Of a stretch of DNA of 35,550 bases, positions 15,813-25,594 are shown one piece after another. The stretch is taken from the NCBI GenBank assembly GCA_027484915.1, contig JAIXSA010000148.1, forward strand, positions 1 through 35,550. Reading direction: 5' to 3'. Below the pieces are notes generated by a model that did not search any database, was not told the DNA's origin, and saw only the letters and a program-made list of their open reading frames with translations. The translations under genes were made by a program, and so were the position numbers. How positions within the stretch are numbered: the stretch's first letter is position 1; every line of letters begins with the position of its first letter. The DNA comes from Paracoccaceae bacterium (GTDB lineage Bacteria; Pseudomonadota; Alphaproteobacteria; Rhodobacterales; Rhodobacteraceae).

Positions 15813-17165
15813 CTAATGCCCCTTTGCCTTCGCAGCCTTAATGGCTTTCAACTTTTCAAACATTCTGGTTGCCAGGCCGGCCTTGGTGACCTGCCGGGCG
15901 CGCCCGATGGCGACGGCTTCGGCGGGCACATCCTCGGTAATGACCGATCCGCTGGCCGTGAGCGCCCCATCGCCCACCGTGACGGGTGCCACCAGCATGG
16001 TGTCCGAGCCGATGAAGGCCCGTTTGCCGATGGTGGTGCGGTGCTTCATCACGCCGTCATAGTTGCAGGTGACGGTGCCCGCGCCGATGTTGGTGAACTC
16101 TCCGACATGGGCGTCGCCAAGGTAGGTCAGGTGGCCGACCTTCACGCCCTCGTCGAGGATGGCGTTCTTGATTTCCACGAAGTTGCCGACGTGCACATCC
16201 TCGGCCAACTCTGCGCCGGGGCGCAGGCGCGCGAAGGGGCCGACCGTGGCACCGCGGCTGATGTGGCAGCCTTCGAGATGGCAGAATCCCTTGACCTCGG
16301 CCCCGGATTCCACAGTGACGCCGGGGCCGAACAGCACGTTCGGCCCGATGATCGCATCGCGGCCGATGTAGGTATCAAGCGCGAAGAACACGGTTTCGGG
16401 GGCAGTCAGCGTGACCCCGTTCTCAAGCGCCTCGGCCCGGGCGCGGGACTGGAAGGCGGCCTCTGCCTCGGCCAGTTGCTGGCGTGTGTTTACGCCCAGC
16501 GTCTCGGCCTCGGGGCAAAGGACCACGCCGGCGGAAAGACCACGTTTCCGGGCCAGCTCGACGATGTCGGTCAGGTAGTATTCCTTGGCCGCGTTGTCGT
16601 TCCTGATATCGGCGATCAGCGAGAAGAGGAGCCGCACCTCGGCACAGACCACGCCGGAATTGCAGAGGGGTATGGCGCGTTCCTCGGGTGTGGCGTCCTT
16701 GAACTCGCGGATGGCCAGGAGGTTGTCGCCCTGAGTCAGAAGCCGGCCGTAGCGGCCCGGATCGCGGGCGTGGAACCCAAGGATGACGACGGCGTGGCGG
16801 GCCCGCGCCTCCAGCATCGCACGAAGGGTCTCCTCGCGGATCAGGGGTGTGTCGGCGTAAAGGACGATGGCGTCACCGTCTGCGTCCGAGAGGAGCGGGC
16901 CAGCTTGGGCGACGGCATGGCCGGTGCCGAGCTGGGGGTCCTGGACGACGGTCTCAACCGCCTCGGAATAGGCTGTCGCAGAGGCAGCCACAGCCTCGCC
17001 CCCGTGACCGGTGACGACGACGATGCGGGAGGGTTCAAGGGTGTGGGCGGTGGCAAGCGCATGGTGGAGAAGGGGTGCGGCTGCGACCCGGTGCAGGACC
17101 TTGGGCGTGTCGGAGTTCATCCGCGTGCCCTGACCGGCTGCCAAGACGATGACTGAAACCTGCAT
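15813..17165 (-). CDS. glmU: Bifunctional GlcN-1-P acetyltransferase / GlcNAc-1-P uridylyltransferase
   Basis: This 450-residue GlmU makes UDP-GlcNAc in two steps. The N-terminal uridylyltransferase starts VIVLAAGQGTRMNSDTPKVLH (nucleotide loop and catalytic Arg/Lys). It continues with DPQLGTGHAV and YADTPLI. From about residue 245 the left-handed beta-helix acetyltransferase appears as hexapeptide-like repeats (IIGPNVLFGPGVTVESGAEVKG), then NFVEIKN, YLGDAHVGEFTNIGAGTVTCNYDG and ending near AIGRARQVTK. The ATG at 17165 has a strong GGAAGGGG ribosome site. Divergent from the HAD phosphatase; upstream of glmS in one operon, which supplies the substrate chain for cell-wall amino sugars. Confidence 0.98.
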   Translation of the reverse strand: MQVSVIVLAAGQGTRMNSDTPKVLHRVAAAPLLHHALATAHTLEPSRIVVVTGHGGEAVAASATAYSEAVETVVQDPQLGTGHAVAQAGPLLSDADGDAIVLYADTPLIREETLRAMLEARARHAVVILGFHARDPGRYGRLLTQGDNLLAIREFKDATPEERAIPLCNSGVVCAEVRLLFSLIADIRNDNAAKEYYLTDIVELARKRGLSAGVVLCPEAETLGVNTRQQLAEAEAAFQSRARAEALENGVTLTAPETVFFALDTYIGRDAIIGPNVLFGPGVTVESGAEVKGFCHLEGCHISRGATVGPFARLRPGAELAEDVHVGNFVEIKNAILDEGVKVGHLTYLGDAHVGEFTNIGAGTVTCNYDGVMKHRTTIGKRAFIGSDTMLVAPVTVGDGALTASGSVITEDVPAEAVAIGRARQVTKAGLATRMFEKLKAIKAAKAKGH

Positions 17166-17199
17166 TCTGCCCCTTCCTTTATCGTTGCGCCCGTTTTAC

Positions 17200-17225
17200 C
17201 CCCCTTGGGCGGGGTGGCAAGGGGG
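17200..17225. other. Inverted repeat in the glmU / HAD-phosphatase divergent region
   Basis: CCCCCTTG (17200-17207) and CAAGGGGG (17218-17225) form an 8-bp stem with a 10-base loop, between glmU (start 17165) and the rightward phosphatase (start 17259). It may be an operator or simply structured leader RNA; no clear -35/-10 pair was found. Confidence 0.4.
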
Positions 17226-17258
17226 CGAGCCCTCACGCCACGTTACAGGGATACCCGA

Positions 17259-17909
17259 ATGCGCTGTGTAGTCTTCGATCTGGACGGAACTTTGGCAGAC
17301 ACCTCGGCGGACCTGCTGGCGGCGGCGAATGCGTCGCTGCCGCGGGCCTGTCTTGGGCCGGCGGACGCGCTGACGGCGTTCCACGGCGGGCGGGCGATGC
17401 TGCGGCTGGGGTTCCAGCGGCTGGGGATGGAGTGGTCCGAGGCGGATGTGGATGCAGGCTATCCGGTCCTGCTGGAGGCCTACCGGGCCGGGATCGCCAC
17501 CCATACCCGGCTCTATCCCGGCGCGATGGAGGCGGTGGAGGCGCTCAAGGCGGCGGGGTTCGCGGTCTCGATCTGCACCAACAAGCCGGAGGGGCTGGCA
17601 GAGCTTCTCCTGGCCGAACTGGGGGTGCGGCGGTCCTTCGGGGCGCTGGTGGGGGCGGATACGTTTCCGGTGAGAAAGCCCGATCCGACCCCGTACCGGG
17701 CGGCGGTGGAGCGGGCGGGGGGCGTGGTCGGGCGGTCGATGCTGGTGGGAGACACCGAGACCGACGCGAAGACGGGGGTGGCGGCGGGGGTGCCAGTCGC
17801 CCTTGTGACCTTCGGGCCGGAGGGGCGGGGGGTCGAAAGGTTCCGGCCGGCGGCCTTGCTCGACCGGTTCGAGGACCTGCCGGGGCTGGCCGGGCGGCTG
17901 TTGGCGTAA
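17259..17909 (+). CDS. HAD-family hydrolase, phosphoglycolate phosphatase-like
   Basis: The 216-residue protein has the HAD motifs in order: motif I FDLDGTLADT (Asp7 nucleophile, Asp9), motif II in SICTNKPEG, motif III Lys in VRKPDPTPYR, and motif IV LVGDTETDAKTG. A helical cap domain lies between motifs I and II. Gph-type enzymes hydrolyse 2-phosphoglycolate, but this subfamily also includes other sugar-phosphate phosphatases and the substrate cannot be read here. The start at 17259 (MRCVVFDLDG) was chosen because the usual family N-terminus begins there; a weak AGGGA precedes it. It is divergent from glmU, an arrangement I recall in related genomes, which may mean shared control. Confidence 0.9.
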   Translation: MRCVVFDLDGTLADTSADLLAAANASLPRACLGPADALTAFHGGRAMLRLGFQRLGMEWSEADVDAGYPVLLEAYRAGIATHTRLYPGAMEAVEALKAAGFAVSICTNKPEGLAELLLAELGVRRSFGALVGADTFPVRKPDPTPYRAAVERAGGVVGRSMLVGDTETDAKTGVAAGVPVALVTFGPEGRGVERFRPAALLDRFEDLPGLAGRLLA

Positions 17910-18214
17910 AGCTGCCCACGCGCGGGCAGGTTTTGGGACACAAGAAAATCAACGGGTTGGCTGCGGGCATTAGGGCCTGGTTAACCTTCGCGCCAGCGGT
18001 TTTCCGGTAGCCCCCAAGGGCAAGCGCCTATCTGGCAGATGTTTTCGCAAGGGGACCAGCGGGTCTTGAAATGAGCGCCTGTCGGCGCGGGGCAAGAGCC
18101 TCCGGCGGGGATGTTTTGAGCCAGGTGAAAGGGCTTGGGCGGATCGGCGACGGAACAGACGGGAGCTCCCCGAAGGTTTGACACTTCCAGCCTCGACCCA
18201 TAGGGTCGCGCGTC
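17910..18214. other. Intergenic region of 305 bases with a repeat and a TTAAC site
   Basis: No gene was seen. It holds a TTAG-N7-TTAAC sequence at 17970-17985 that partly matches the CtrA pattern, and intergenic repeat copy 3 at 18098-18130. The promoter of the rightward MFS operon probably lies in the last 100 bases, but no convincing -35/-10 pair stands out. Confidence 0.5.
18098..18130 (+). repeat. Interspersed intergenic repeat, copy 3 (diverged)
   Basis: CCTCCGGCGGGGAT matches copies 1 and 2 exactly, then GTTTTGAGCCAGGTGAAA diverges while keeping the GTGAAA tail seen in copy 1. Same orientation on the plus strand as the other two, although here the flanking genes run rightward. Confidence 0.75.
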
Positions 18215-19450
18215 ATGAGCCAAGCCGCAGATGCCACCCCGACGGTCAGCCGCCATGCGGTGACCTTCGTCCTGATCACCGTGTTCCTGGACATGGTGGG
18301 ATTCGGGCTGATCATGCCGGTCCTGCCCAAGCTGATCGAGGATGTGGGCCATGTCGACATTTCCCACGCCGCGGTGATCGGCGGCTGGATGTTCGCGGCC
18401 TTCTCGCTGGCGCAGTTCGTCTTTGCCCCACTGATGGGCAACCTTGCCGACCGGTTCGGTCGCCGCCCTCTGCTCCTGCTGGCGATCTTCGGGCTGGGTA
18501 TGGATTTCATCCTGATGGCGCTGGCACCGACGCTGGAGTGGTTGTTCGTCGGGCGGATCATCGCCGGGGTTTGCGGCGCAAGCTGGATCATCGCCAGCGC
18601 CTACATCGCCGATGTCACCGCGCCGGACGACCGGGCCAAGGCCTACGGCTACATGGGAGCAGCCTTTGGCGTGGGCTTCGTGATCGGCCCGGCCATCGGC
18701 GGGCTTCTGGGTGAGCTCGGACCGCGCGTCCCGTTCTGGGTGGCGGCCGGGATCTCGATCCTGAACTTCATCTACGGCTGGTTCGTGCTGCCCGAGTCGC
18801 TTGCGCCCGAGAACCGCCGCAAGTTCGAGTTGTGGCGGGCCAATCCGTTCGGCGCCTTCCGGGTCTTTGCGACCTACAAGGGCGTACTGCCGATGGTCCT
18901 GGTCATGGGCCTTTTCTTCTTTTCCACCTCGGTCTACCCGGCGATCTGGACCTTCTGGGGCATCGCCAAGTTCGGCTGGTCCGAGGCGATGGTGGGCGCG
19001 ACGCTGGCGGTGTTCGGGCTGATCGCCGGGGGGTTTCAGGGCCTGCTGACCGGGCCTGCAACCAAGCGGTTCGGCGAATGGCGGGTGGCGCTGTTCGGCC
19101 TGGTCTGCGCGACGCTGGTGGTGCTGGGCTATGGGTTTGTGGGCGCGCTGTGGGGGGTGATCGCGCTGATGATCCTGCATGGCCCTGAGGGGTTCGTGCA
19201 TCCCTTGATGACGACACTGCTGACCAAGCGCGTGCCCGAGGATGCGCAGGGCGAGTTGCAGGGCGGGATCTCGGCGGTCACGAATGTCGCAATGCTGTTC
19301 GGGACGGTGTTCTTTGCCTTCATCTTCGGGCATTTCTGGGCGGAAGACCGCGCCTGGCGGTCGACCGACGTGGCGTTCTGGGTGGCGGCAGGGTTCCTTG
19401 CGCTGACGACGCTGCTGTTTGTGATGCTGAAGAGGTCCGAAAAGGAATGA
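18215..19450 (+). CDS. MFS transporter of the TetA/TCR type (12-TM drug:H+ antiporter family)
   Basis: A 411-residue inner-membrane protein with about 12 hydrophobic helices. TM1 holds [22 protein letters not shown] (the Asp-Met-x-x-x-G pattern of TetA-like carriers). Motif A is [13 protein letters not shown] in loop 2-3, and motif C-like GPAIGG is in helix 5 ([17 protein letters not shown]). The family exports tetracyclines or unrelated small molecules by proton exchange; a resistance role cannot be claimed from sequence alone. It is the first gene of a four-gene overlapping unit: its stop overlaps the aminotransferase start by 4 bases (ATGA), suggesting its cargo relates to that enzyme's product. 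Confidence 0.92.
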   Translation: MSQAADATPTVSRHAVTFVLITVFLDMVGFGLIMPVLPKLIEDVGHVDISHAAVIGGWMFAAFSLAQFVFAPLMGNLADRFGRRPLLLLAIFGLGMDFILMALAPTLEWLFVGRIIAGVCGASWIIASAYIADVTAPDDRAKAYGYMGAAFGVGFVIGPAIGGLLGELGPRVPFWVAAGISILNFIYGWFVLPESLAPENRRKFELWRANPFGAFRVFATYKGVLPMVLVMGLFFFSTSVYPAIWTFWGIAKFGWSEAMVGATLAVFGLIAGGFQGLLTGPATKRFGEWRVALFGLVCATLVVLGYGFVGALWGVIALMILHGPEGFVHPLMTTLLTKRVPEDAQGELQGGISAVTNVAMLFGTVFFAFIFGHFWAEDRAWRSTDVAFWVAAGFLALTTLLFVMLKRSEKE

Positions 19451-20679
19451 GCGAGCGCTTCACCGGGAGCTTTACCCAACAAGAGCCGATTCCCGAGGCG
19501 GGGATCGACGCCGCTGTGGCCGTGCTGCGGCACGGGCGGCTTCACCGCTACAACACGGTGGCGGGCGAGGTGGCCGAGACGGCTTTGCTTGAGGAGGAGT
19601 TCGCTGCCTATGTCGGCGCAACCTATTGCCTGGCGCTGGCCTCCGGCGGGGCGGCGATGGCCTGCGCCTTGCGTGCCTTGCAGGTCAAACCGGGTGAGCC
19701 GGTCCTGTCCAATGCCTTCACGCTGGCCCCGGTGCCGGGGGCAATAGCCTCGATCGGTGCGAAGCCGGTCTTCGTCGAGGTGACCGAGGACCTGACCATC
19801 GACCTTGCGCATCTGGAGGCGCAGGCCAAGGCGACAGGTGCGAGGGTGCTTCTCTTGTCCCACATGCGGGGGCATGTCTGCGACATGGACGCGCTGATGG
19901 CGCTGTGCGACCGGCTGGGGGTGCGGGTGGTCGAGGATTGCGCGCACACGATGGGGGCGAAGTGGAAGGGCGTGCCCTCGGGTCGGCACGGGGCCATCGG
20001 CTGCTATTCGACGCAGACCTACAAGCACATCAATTCGGGCGAAGGCGGGTTTCTGGTCACCGATGACGCCGGGCTTGCGGCACGGGCGGTCCTTCTGTCG
20101 GGGTCCTACATGCTGTATGCGCGCCACCGGGCTGCGCCGCCGCCGGAAGTGTTCGAGGCGCTGAAGCTGGAGGTCCCGAACGTCTCCAGCCGCATGGACA
20201 ACCTGCGGGCGGCGATCCTGCGGCCGCAGGTCGCGATGCTGGACGACCGGCGGACGCGGTGGCGGGCCCTCTATCAGGGGATGGAGCAGGGGCTGGCCGG
20301 CGCTTCGGGGGTGAAGCTGATCCCAAGGCCGCAGCATGAGGATTACGTAGGCTCAAGCTTCCAGTTCCTCCTGCCGGGATGGGAGGCGGCGCGCGTGGCG
20401 CGCTTTGTCGCCGGTGCCGCGGCGCGGGGGGGGGAGCTCAAGTGGTTCGGCGCGGCGGACCCGGCAGGGTTCACCAGCCGTTATGCGCATTGGCAATACG
20501 CCAATCCCGTGCCGCTGCCGCAGACCGACCGCGTGCTGGCCGGGTTGATCGACATGCGGCTGCCGCTGACCTTCACGGAGACCGACGTGGCGCAGATCGC
20601 CCGCATCCTGTCCGAGGAGGCGGCCCTGGCCGCCAAGGCAGAAGCGGTGGAGCCGGTGGCGGCCCCGGTCGCGGATTGA
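19447..20679 (+). CDS. DegT/DnrJ/EryC1/StrS-family PLP aminotransferase
   Basis: A 410-residue PLP enzyme. The substrate/PLP region holds ALASGGAAMACALRAL (N-terminal phosphate-binding turn), VVEDCAHTMGAKWKG (Asp that contacts the PLP ring nitrogen) and GCYSTQTYKHINSGEGGFLVT, with Lys193 as the Schiff-base lysine. Members of this family aminate nucleotide-activated keto-sugars or related substrates for polysaccharide and natural-product synthesis. The C-terminus carries a short Ala/Val/Pro tail. It is coupled to the MFS gene upstream (ATGA) and to the nuclease gene downstream (TGATG). No other sugar-nucleotide biosynthesis gene is nearby, so the substrate stays open. Confidence 0.92.
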   Translation: MSERFTGSFTQQEPIPEAGIDAAVAVLRHGRLHRYNTVAGEVAETALLEEEFAAYVGATYCLALASGGAAMACALRALQVKPGEPVLSNAFTLAPVPGAIASIGAKPVFVEVTEDLTIDLAHLEAQAKATGARVLLLSHMRGHVCDMDALMALCDRLGVRVVEDCAHTMGAKWKGVPSGRHGAIGCYSTQTYKHINSGEGGFLVTDDAGLAARAVLLSGSYMLYARHRAAPPPEVFEALKLEVPNVSSRMDNLRAAILRPQVAMLDDRRTRWRALYQGMEQGLAGASGVKLIPRPQHEDYVGSSFQFLLPGWEAARVARFVAGAAARGGELKWFGAADPAGFTSRYAHWQYANPVPLPQTDRVLAGLIDMRLPLTFTETDVAQIARILSEEAALAAKAEAVEPVAAPVAD

Positions 20680-21197
20680 TGGGCTGGCTTTTGCGTCCGG
20701 CGCGGCCTGCGGGCGCGGTGACGCGGACAGTCCGGCGCTTGGTCGATCCGCGCTTCTATCTGAAGGCGCTGGTCGGGGCTGGGGTGGGCGGGCTGATCCT
20801 GGTGCCGACCATCGCGGACCTGGTGAATGCGGGGATGAAGACGGTCGCCAGCGCGCAGGGCACCTGCCGGATCATCCGGGTGGTGGACGGGGATACCGTG
20901 TCGCTCATCTGTCCCGAAGACGGGATGGTCGGCGCGCGCATCCTGGGCTTCGACACGCCCGAGAAATACGCCCCGAAATGCCTGGAGGAGTTCGTGGCGG
21001 CCGAACGGGCGTCGTGGCACCTTCGGGCGCTGATCCAGAAGGCCGACCGGCTGGAGGTGAGCCACCAGGGGACGGACCAGTACGGGCGGGCGCTGGTCAG
21101 GCTGGAGCTTGACGGGGTGGACGTGGCGCGGACGATGATCCGGGATGGCCATGCGCGGCAGTATGGCGGCGGTCTGCGCGGGAGTTGGTGCGGATGA
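20679..21197 (+). CDS. SNase-like (thermonuclease family) membrane-anchored nuclease
   Basis: The 172-residue protein has one hydrophobic segment near the N-terminus (about 29-48, ALVGAGVGGLILVPTIADL) and a staphylococcal-nuclease-like OB-fold after it. The catalytic set is complete: Asp70/Asp72 in VVDGDTV, Arg87 in GARILGFDTPE, Asp92 and Glu95 in the same motif, and Arg137 in DQYGRALV. These correspond to SNase Asp19/Asp21, Arg35, Asp40, Glu43 and Arg87. An active Ca-dependent nuclease facing the periplasm is the likely reading; the topology is inferred. ATG 20679 overlaps the aminotransferase stop by one base, whereas an in-frame start further upstream would lie deep inside that gene. Confidence 0.88.
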   Translation: MGWLLRPARPAGAVTRTVRRLVDPRFYLKALVGAGVGGLILVPTIADLVNAGMKTVASAQGTCRIIRVVDGDTVSLICPEDGMVGARILGFDTPEKYAPKCLEEFVAAERASWHLRALIQKADRLEVSHQGTDQYGRALVRLELDGVDVARTMIRDGHARQYGGGLRGSWCG

Positions 21198-21982
21198 GGG
21201 TTGTGCGTGAGACCGAGCGGTCTTTGACGGTGGAGCTTCAGGAGCTGACGGTCACGATGCTGCTGGACGGCGTGACCATGATGGGGGCGGATTGCCTGCG
21301 GGGGCCGGAGGGCTTTGCGCTGGGGGCTACGGACCTGGTGGACGGGCGGTTGCCGTTGCCGGTGCGGGCCTTCCTGGTGCAGGGCCCAGCGGGTTGTCTC
21401 TTGATCGACGCTGGCGCGGGGAATGCCTGGCACAAGGGGCTGGGGCGGTTGCCCGAGGCGCTGGCCGAGGCGGGGTTGGGGCCGCAGGAGGTGGATGTGG
21501 TCGCGCTGACCCATACGCATATCGACCACATCTCCGGGCTGGTGGATCGCGATGGCGGCCTCGCCTTCCCGAATGCACATCGGGTGCTGGTGGCGACCGA
21601 GGAACTGATGGCCTTCCGGGATGAGCCGCGGATGATCCCGGTCCTGCCGCGCCTTGTGCCGCTGGAGCAGGGGGATGGGCCGCTGCCGGGGGTGGTGGCG
21701 GTGAACGCTCCCGGTCATTCGCCGGGGCACATGGCGTTCCTGGTCGAGGGACGGCTCTTGATCTGGGGCGACCTGGTGCACCATCCGGTGCAGTTCGCGC
21801 AACCGAAAGTGACGTGGAAGTTTGACGAGGACCCGGACCAGGCGCGGGCAACGCGGGGGGCGCTGTTCGACCGGGTGGTCGATGAGGGCTGGCTTGTCGC
21901 GGGGGCGCATTTGCCGCATCCGGGGATCGGGCGGCTGGAGCGGGATGGCGACGCCTACGCCTACCATTCCGCCACGCGCTGA
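21194..21982 (+). CDS. Metallo-beta-lactamase-fold hydrolase
   Basis: The 262-residue protein shows the MBL metal site: HTHIDH (107-112), GHSPGH (174-179), Asp193 in IWGDLVHH, and a final His in GAHLPHPG. The layout (LVQGPAGCLLIDAGAG before the first motif) is like the lactonase/quorum-quenching and general hydrolase branches rather than true beta-lactamases. No signal peptide is evident, so it is probably cytoplasmic. ATG 21194 overlaps the nuclease stop by 4 bases (ATGA); TTG and GTG codons just upstream (21185, 21188) are alternatives. Substrate unknown. It is the last gene of the unit that begins with the MFS carrier; a hairpin follows. Confidence 0.9.
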   Translation: MRVVRETERSLTVELQELTVTMLLDGVTMMGADCLRGPEGFALGATDLVDGRLPLPVRAFLVQGPAGCLLIDAGAGNAWHKGLGRLPEALAEAGLGPQEVDVVALTHTHIDHISGLVDRDGGLAFPNAHRVLVATEELMAFRDEPRMIPVLPRLVPLEQGDGPLPGVVAVNAPGHSPGHMAFLVEGRLLIWGDLVHHPVQFAQPKVTWKFDEDPDQARATRGALFDRVVDEGWLVAGAHLPHPGIGRLERDGDAYAYHSATR

Positions 21983-22012
21983 ATTTTCTGTCCACAAGCA
22001 TCCTCTGGGAGT

Positions 22013-22032
22013 TTGGGGGCGACGACCCCCAA
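22013..22032 (+). terminator. Hairpin after the MFS-aminotransferase-nuclease-hydrolase unit
   Basis: TTGGGGG and CCCCCAA pair over 7 bp with a 6-base loop, 30 bases past the MBL hydrolase stop. There is no U-run, so termination strength is uncertain. The rest of the gap up to 22107 shows no gene. Confidence 0.55.
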
Positions 22033-22106
22033 CGGCCGAGGAGGAGGCGAAGGCTGACGACGGGCGCAAAGGCTCGCGCGTCAGCGATCTGCTTGAAAGC
22101 CGCCCC

Positions 22107-22514
22107 TCACTGCGGATAGGGCGAAGTGCCGCCGAGGCTGTCGTTGGTGTGCTGGATCAGCACCGCGCAGAGGCAGGCCTCTTCAGTGCAGGCGTCGCGG
22201 CGGGCGAGGAAATCGTCGTCGCGGGGCGGGTCCGTCTCGTCGATGTCTTGGCCGGTGGCGTTCTCGACCGCGTAGATCCAAGCGAGGTCGTCCAGGCGGC
22301 CCATGCGCCAGATCGCCGCATCGGGCGTCTCGGCAGCCTCGCACATCAGGATATGGGCTGGGTTGGTGGGTGCGTCGCAGCCGATGTCGGACAGGACCTG
22401 GCCATGCGAAGGCTCCAGCTCTGCGATGCGCGCTTCGACGGCGGCGATGTCGACCCCGCAGGTCTGGGCGGTGGCGGTCCCGGCCGTCAGGACAAGGATC
22501 AGGGCAAGTCGCAT
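22107..22514 (-). CDS. Small periplasmic protein with LprI-like C-terminal pattern, unknown function
   Basis: This 135-residue protein begins at ATG 22514 with a signal peptide MRLALILVLTAGTATA-QTCG. The mature part has six cysteines (CGVD, GCDAP, MCEAA, DACTEEACLC), and its C-terminal FLARRDACTEEACLCAVLIQHTND resembles the RD-x-C...CL tail of LprI/DUF1311-type proteins, some of which inhibit lysozyme. The resemblance is by eye and partial, so a function is not assigned. Upstream codons as far as 22802 stay open but run into the nuoA start region and lack a secretion signal. The gene is monocistronic and divergent from the nuo operon. Confidence 0.7.
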   Translation of the reverse strand: MRLALILVLTAGTATAQTCGVDIAAVEARIAELEPSHGQVLSDIGCDAPTNPAHILMCEAAETPDAAIWRMGRLDDLAWIYAVENATGQDIDETDPPRDDDFLARRDACTEEACLCAVLIQHTNDSLGGTSPYPQ

Positions 22515-22665
22515 GGGCGGTTCCTTTCTTCGGATGCGGGCAGAAAAAGCCGCTTCGGGGCAGGGGTCAAGGTAAGGGGAACCGGCCCGTCCATTTCCTG
22601 ATCGAAAGGCTTGGGTTGTCCTGATTTTCTGCTCACCCTGCCGCCGGATTCTCACCCGCCTTCGG

Positions 22666-22694
22666 TTGACCCCGGCAAGGGTGCAGAGTAAACG
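22666..22694 (+). promoter_or_regulatory. Candidate sigma-70-type promoter of the nuo operon
   Basis: TTGACC at 22666 and TAAACG at 22689 are separated by 17 bases, about 70 bases ahead of the nuoA start. The -35 is good and the -10 weak. The 22515-22764 gap is otherwise without a gene and is the natural place for the operon promoter. Confidence 0.4.
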
Positions 22695-22764
22695 GGCGGA
22701 GAGACAAAGCGGGCGCGGTATGCGTTCGCATGCACGCGCGCCGCCAGCATCAAGGAGTCTTCTC

Positions 22765-23654
<890 letters not shown>

Positions 23655-23658
23655 CCCC

Positions 23659-24264
23659 ATGTCCGAAGCCCTGCAGGAACTGGCCGGAATCATCGCGCTG
23701 AAGCAGCCCGAGGCGGTCGTCTCGTCGACCGTCGCCTTTGGTGAACTGACCCTGGTCGCGAACCTTGCAAACTTGGAATCGCTGGTCGAATTCCTGCGAG
23801 ACGACGCGTCCTGCCGGTTCTCGTCCCTGGTCGACATCACGGCGGTTGATCACCCCGAACGCGCCCAGCGGTTCGACATGGTCTACCACTTCCTGTCGAT
23901 GTACCGGAACCAGCGCATCCGCGTGAAAGTCGCCGTGCGCGAGGACGAGATGGTGCCCTCGATCCACGAACTGCACCCGTCGGCCAACTGGTTCGAGCGG
24001 GAAGTGTTCGACATGTTCGGCATCCTCTTCAGTGGCCACCCTGACCTGCGTCGCATTCTGACCGACTATGGGTTCCGCGGTCATCCCTTGCGCAAGGACT
24101 TCCCCACCACGGGTTACACCGAGGTCCGCTATGACGAGGCGCTGAAGCGCGTCGTCTATGAGCCGGTGAACCTGGTGCAGGAATACCGGCAGTTCGATTT
24201 CATGTCCCCCTGGGAGGGTGCCGAATACATCCTGCCCGGTGATCAGAAGGCAGGTGCCAAGTGA
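23659..24264 (+). CDS. nuoC: NADH-quinone oxidoreductase subunit C
   Basis: A 201-residue protein of the 30-kDa subunit family in the connecting module of complex I. Family signature: [40 protein letters not shown] (about 113-152), followed by the tail [21 protein letters not shown]. It is separate from nuoD, as in mitochondria and alphaproteobacteria, unlike the NuoCD fusion of E. coli. Its stop overlaps the nuoD start (GTGATG). Confidence 0.97.
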   Translation: MSEALQELAGIIALKQPEAVVSSTVAFGELTLVANLANLESLVEFLRDDASCRFSSLVDITAVDHPERAQRFDMVYHFLSMYRNQRIRVKVAVREDEMVPSIHELHPSANWFEREVFDMFGILFSGHPDLRRILTDYGFRGHPLRKDFPTTGYTEVRYDEALKRVVYEPVNLVQEYRQFDFMSPWEGAEYILPGDQKAGAK

Positions 24265-25499
24265 TGGACGGCGACATCCGCGTGAACACCTATGACGACG
24301 GCTCGAAGGATTTCGAGACCGGCGAACAGCGCATCCGCAACTTCAATATCAACTTCGGCCCACAGCATCCGGCGGCGCATGGCGTGCTGCGCCTGGTGCT
24401 GGAGCTGGACGGCGAGATCGTCGAACGCTGCGACCCGCATATCGGCCTGCTGCATCGCGGGACCGAGAAGCTGATGGAAAGCCGGACCTATCTGCAGAAC
24501 CTGCCGTATTTCGACCGCCTAGACTATGTGGCGCCGATGAACCAGGAACATGCCTGGTGCCTGGCGATTGAACGCCTGACCGGGACGGTGGTGCCGCGTC
24601 GGGCCAGCCTGATCCGGGTGCTGTTCTCCGAGATTGGCCGCGTTCTGAACCACCTTCTGAACGTGACCACGCAGGCGATGGACGTGGGCGCGCTGACGCC
24701 TCCGCTATGGGGCTTCGAGGAACGCGAAAAGCTGATGGTCTTCTACGAGCGTGCCTCGGGCGCGCGGCTGCATGCGGCCTACTTCCGGCCCGGTGGCGTG
24801 CACCAGGACCTGACGCCGCAGCTGATCGACGATATCGACGCCTGGGCCGAACAGTTCCCCAAGGTGCTGGACGATATCGACGGTCTTCTGACCGAGAACC
24901 GCATCTTCAAGCAGCGCAATGCCGATATCGGCGTGGTGACCGAGGCTGACATCCAGAAATGGGGCTTCTCTGGCGTCATGGTGCGCGGCTCGGGCCTGGC
25001 CTGGGACCTGCGCCGCGCCCAGCCTTATGAGTGCTACGACGAGTTCGACTTCCAGATCCCCGTCGGCAAGAACGGCGACTGCTATGACCGCTACCTCTGC
25101 CGGATGGAGGAGATGCGTCAGTCGACCAGCATCATCCGCCAGGCCTGTGCCAAGCTGCGGGTGGAAAAGGGCGATATTCTGGCCCGCGGCAAGATCACGC
25201 CACCGAAGCGGGGCGAGATGAAGACCTCGATGGAAGCCTTGATCCACCACTTCAAGCTTTACACCGAAGGGTTCCACGTGCCCGCGGGTGAGGTCTACGC
25301 CGCCGTCGAGGCGCCGAAGGGCGAGTTCGGGGTCTATCTGGTGGCCGATGGCACCAACAAGCCCTACCGCGCCAAGATCCGCGCGCCCGGCTACCTGCAC
25401 CTGCAGTCGATGGACTACATCTGCAAGGGCCACCAGCTGGCCGACGTCAGCGCCATCATCGGCACGATGGACATCGTCTTTGGCGAGGTCGACCGGTGA
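24264..25499 (+). CDS. nuoD: NADH-quinone oxidoreductase subunit D
   Basis: The 411-residue 49-kDa subunit forms most of the quinone pocket with NuoB. It has [18 protein letters not shown] (the His-bearing loop near cluster N2), [31 protein letters not shown], and a C-terminal DIVFGEVDR that ends at the quinone-facing Arg. ATG 24264 overlaps the nuoC stop by one base; GTG 24261 would add one residue. The next short ORF begins inside its stop (GTGA). Confidence 0.98.
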   Translation: MDGDIRVNTYDDGSKDFETGEQRIRNFNINFGPQHPAAHGVLRLVLELDGEIVERCDPHIGLLHRGTEKLMESRTYLQNLPYFDRLDYVAPMNQEHAWCLAIERLTGTVVPRRASLIRVLFSEIGRVLNHLLNVTTQAMDVGALTPPLWGFEEREKLMVFYERASGARLHAAYFRPGGVHQDLTPQLIDDIDAWAEQFPKVLDDIDGLLTENRIFKQRNADIGVVTEADIQKWGFSGVMVRGSGLAWDLRRAQPYECYDEFDFQIPVGKNGDCYDRYLCRMEEMRQSTSIIRQACAKLRVEKGDILARGKITPPKRGEMKTSMEALIHHFKLYTEGFHVPAGEVYAAVEAPKGEFGVYLVADGTNKPYRAKIRAPGYLHLQSMDYICKGHQLADVSAIIGTMDIVFGEVDR

Positions 25500-25594
25500 T
25501 CGCGCTGGGGATTGCTCCGTTTCTTCTGCTGGGGATCGCGGTCCTGCCCGTCGGCGTGATCGCGGCCCCGGCCTATATCGCTGGAATGTTCTGA
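25496..25594 (+). CDS. 32-residue hydrophobic ORF between nuoD and nuoE
   Basis: A GTG at 25496 overlaps the nuoD stop (GTGA), and the frame runs 32 codons to a TGA whose last base is the A of the nuoE ATG (TGATG). The product, starting [20 protein letters not shown] and ending AYIAGMF, is almost wholly hydrophobic and could form one membrane helix. Both ends couple exactly to core genes, and nuoE has only a weak ribosome site of its own, which favours real translation. I recognise no family. It might instead be a translational bridge whose peptide does not matter. Confidence 0.5.
   Translation: MIALGIAPFLLLGIAVLPVGVIAAPAYIAGMF

Noticed and set aside
17970-17985. Second CtrA-like box, TTAG-N7-TTAAC
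   Set aside because: One half-site is imperfect and it lies over 200 bases before the next gene, so it may be chance.
18215-19450. Calling the MFS protein a tetracycline resistance determinant
   Set aside because: TetA-like sequence alone does not show drug specificity; the coupled genes suggest another cargo.
22730-22745. Small ATGCG/CGCAT hairpin upstream of nuoA considered as a riboswitch or attenuator
   Set aside because: The stem is only about 5 bp with a 2-base loop and no further conserved structure is visible.
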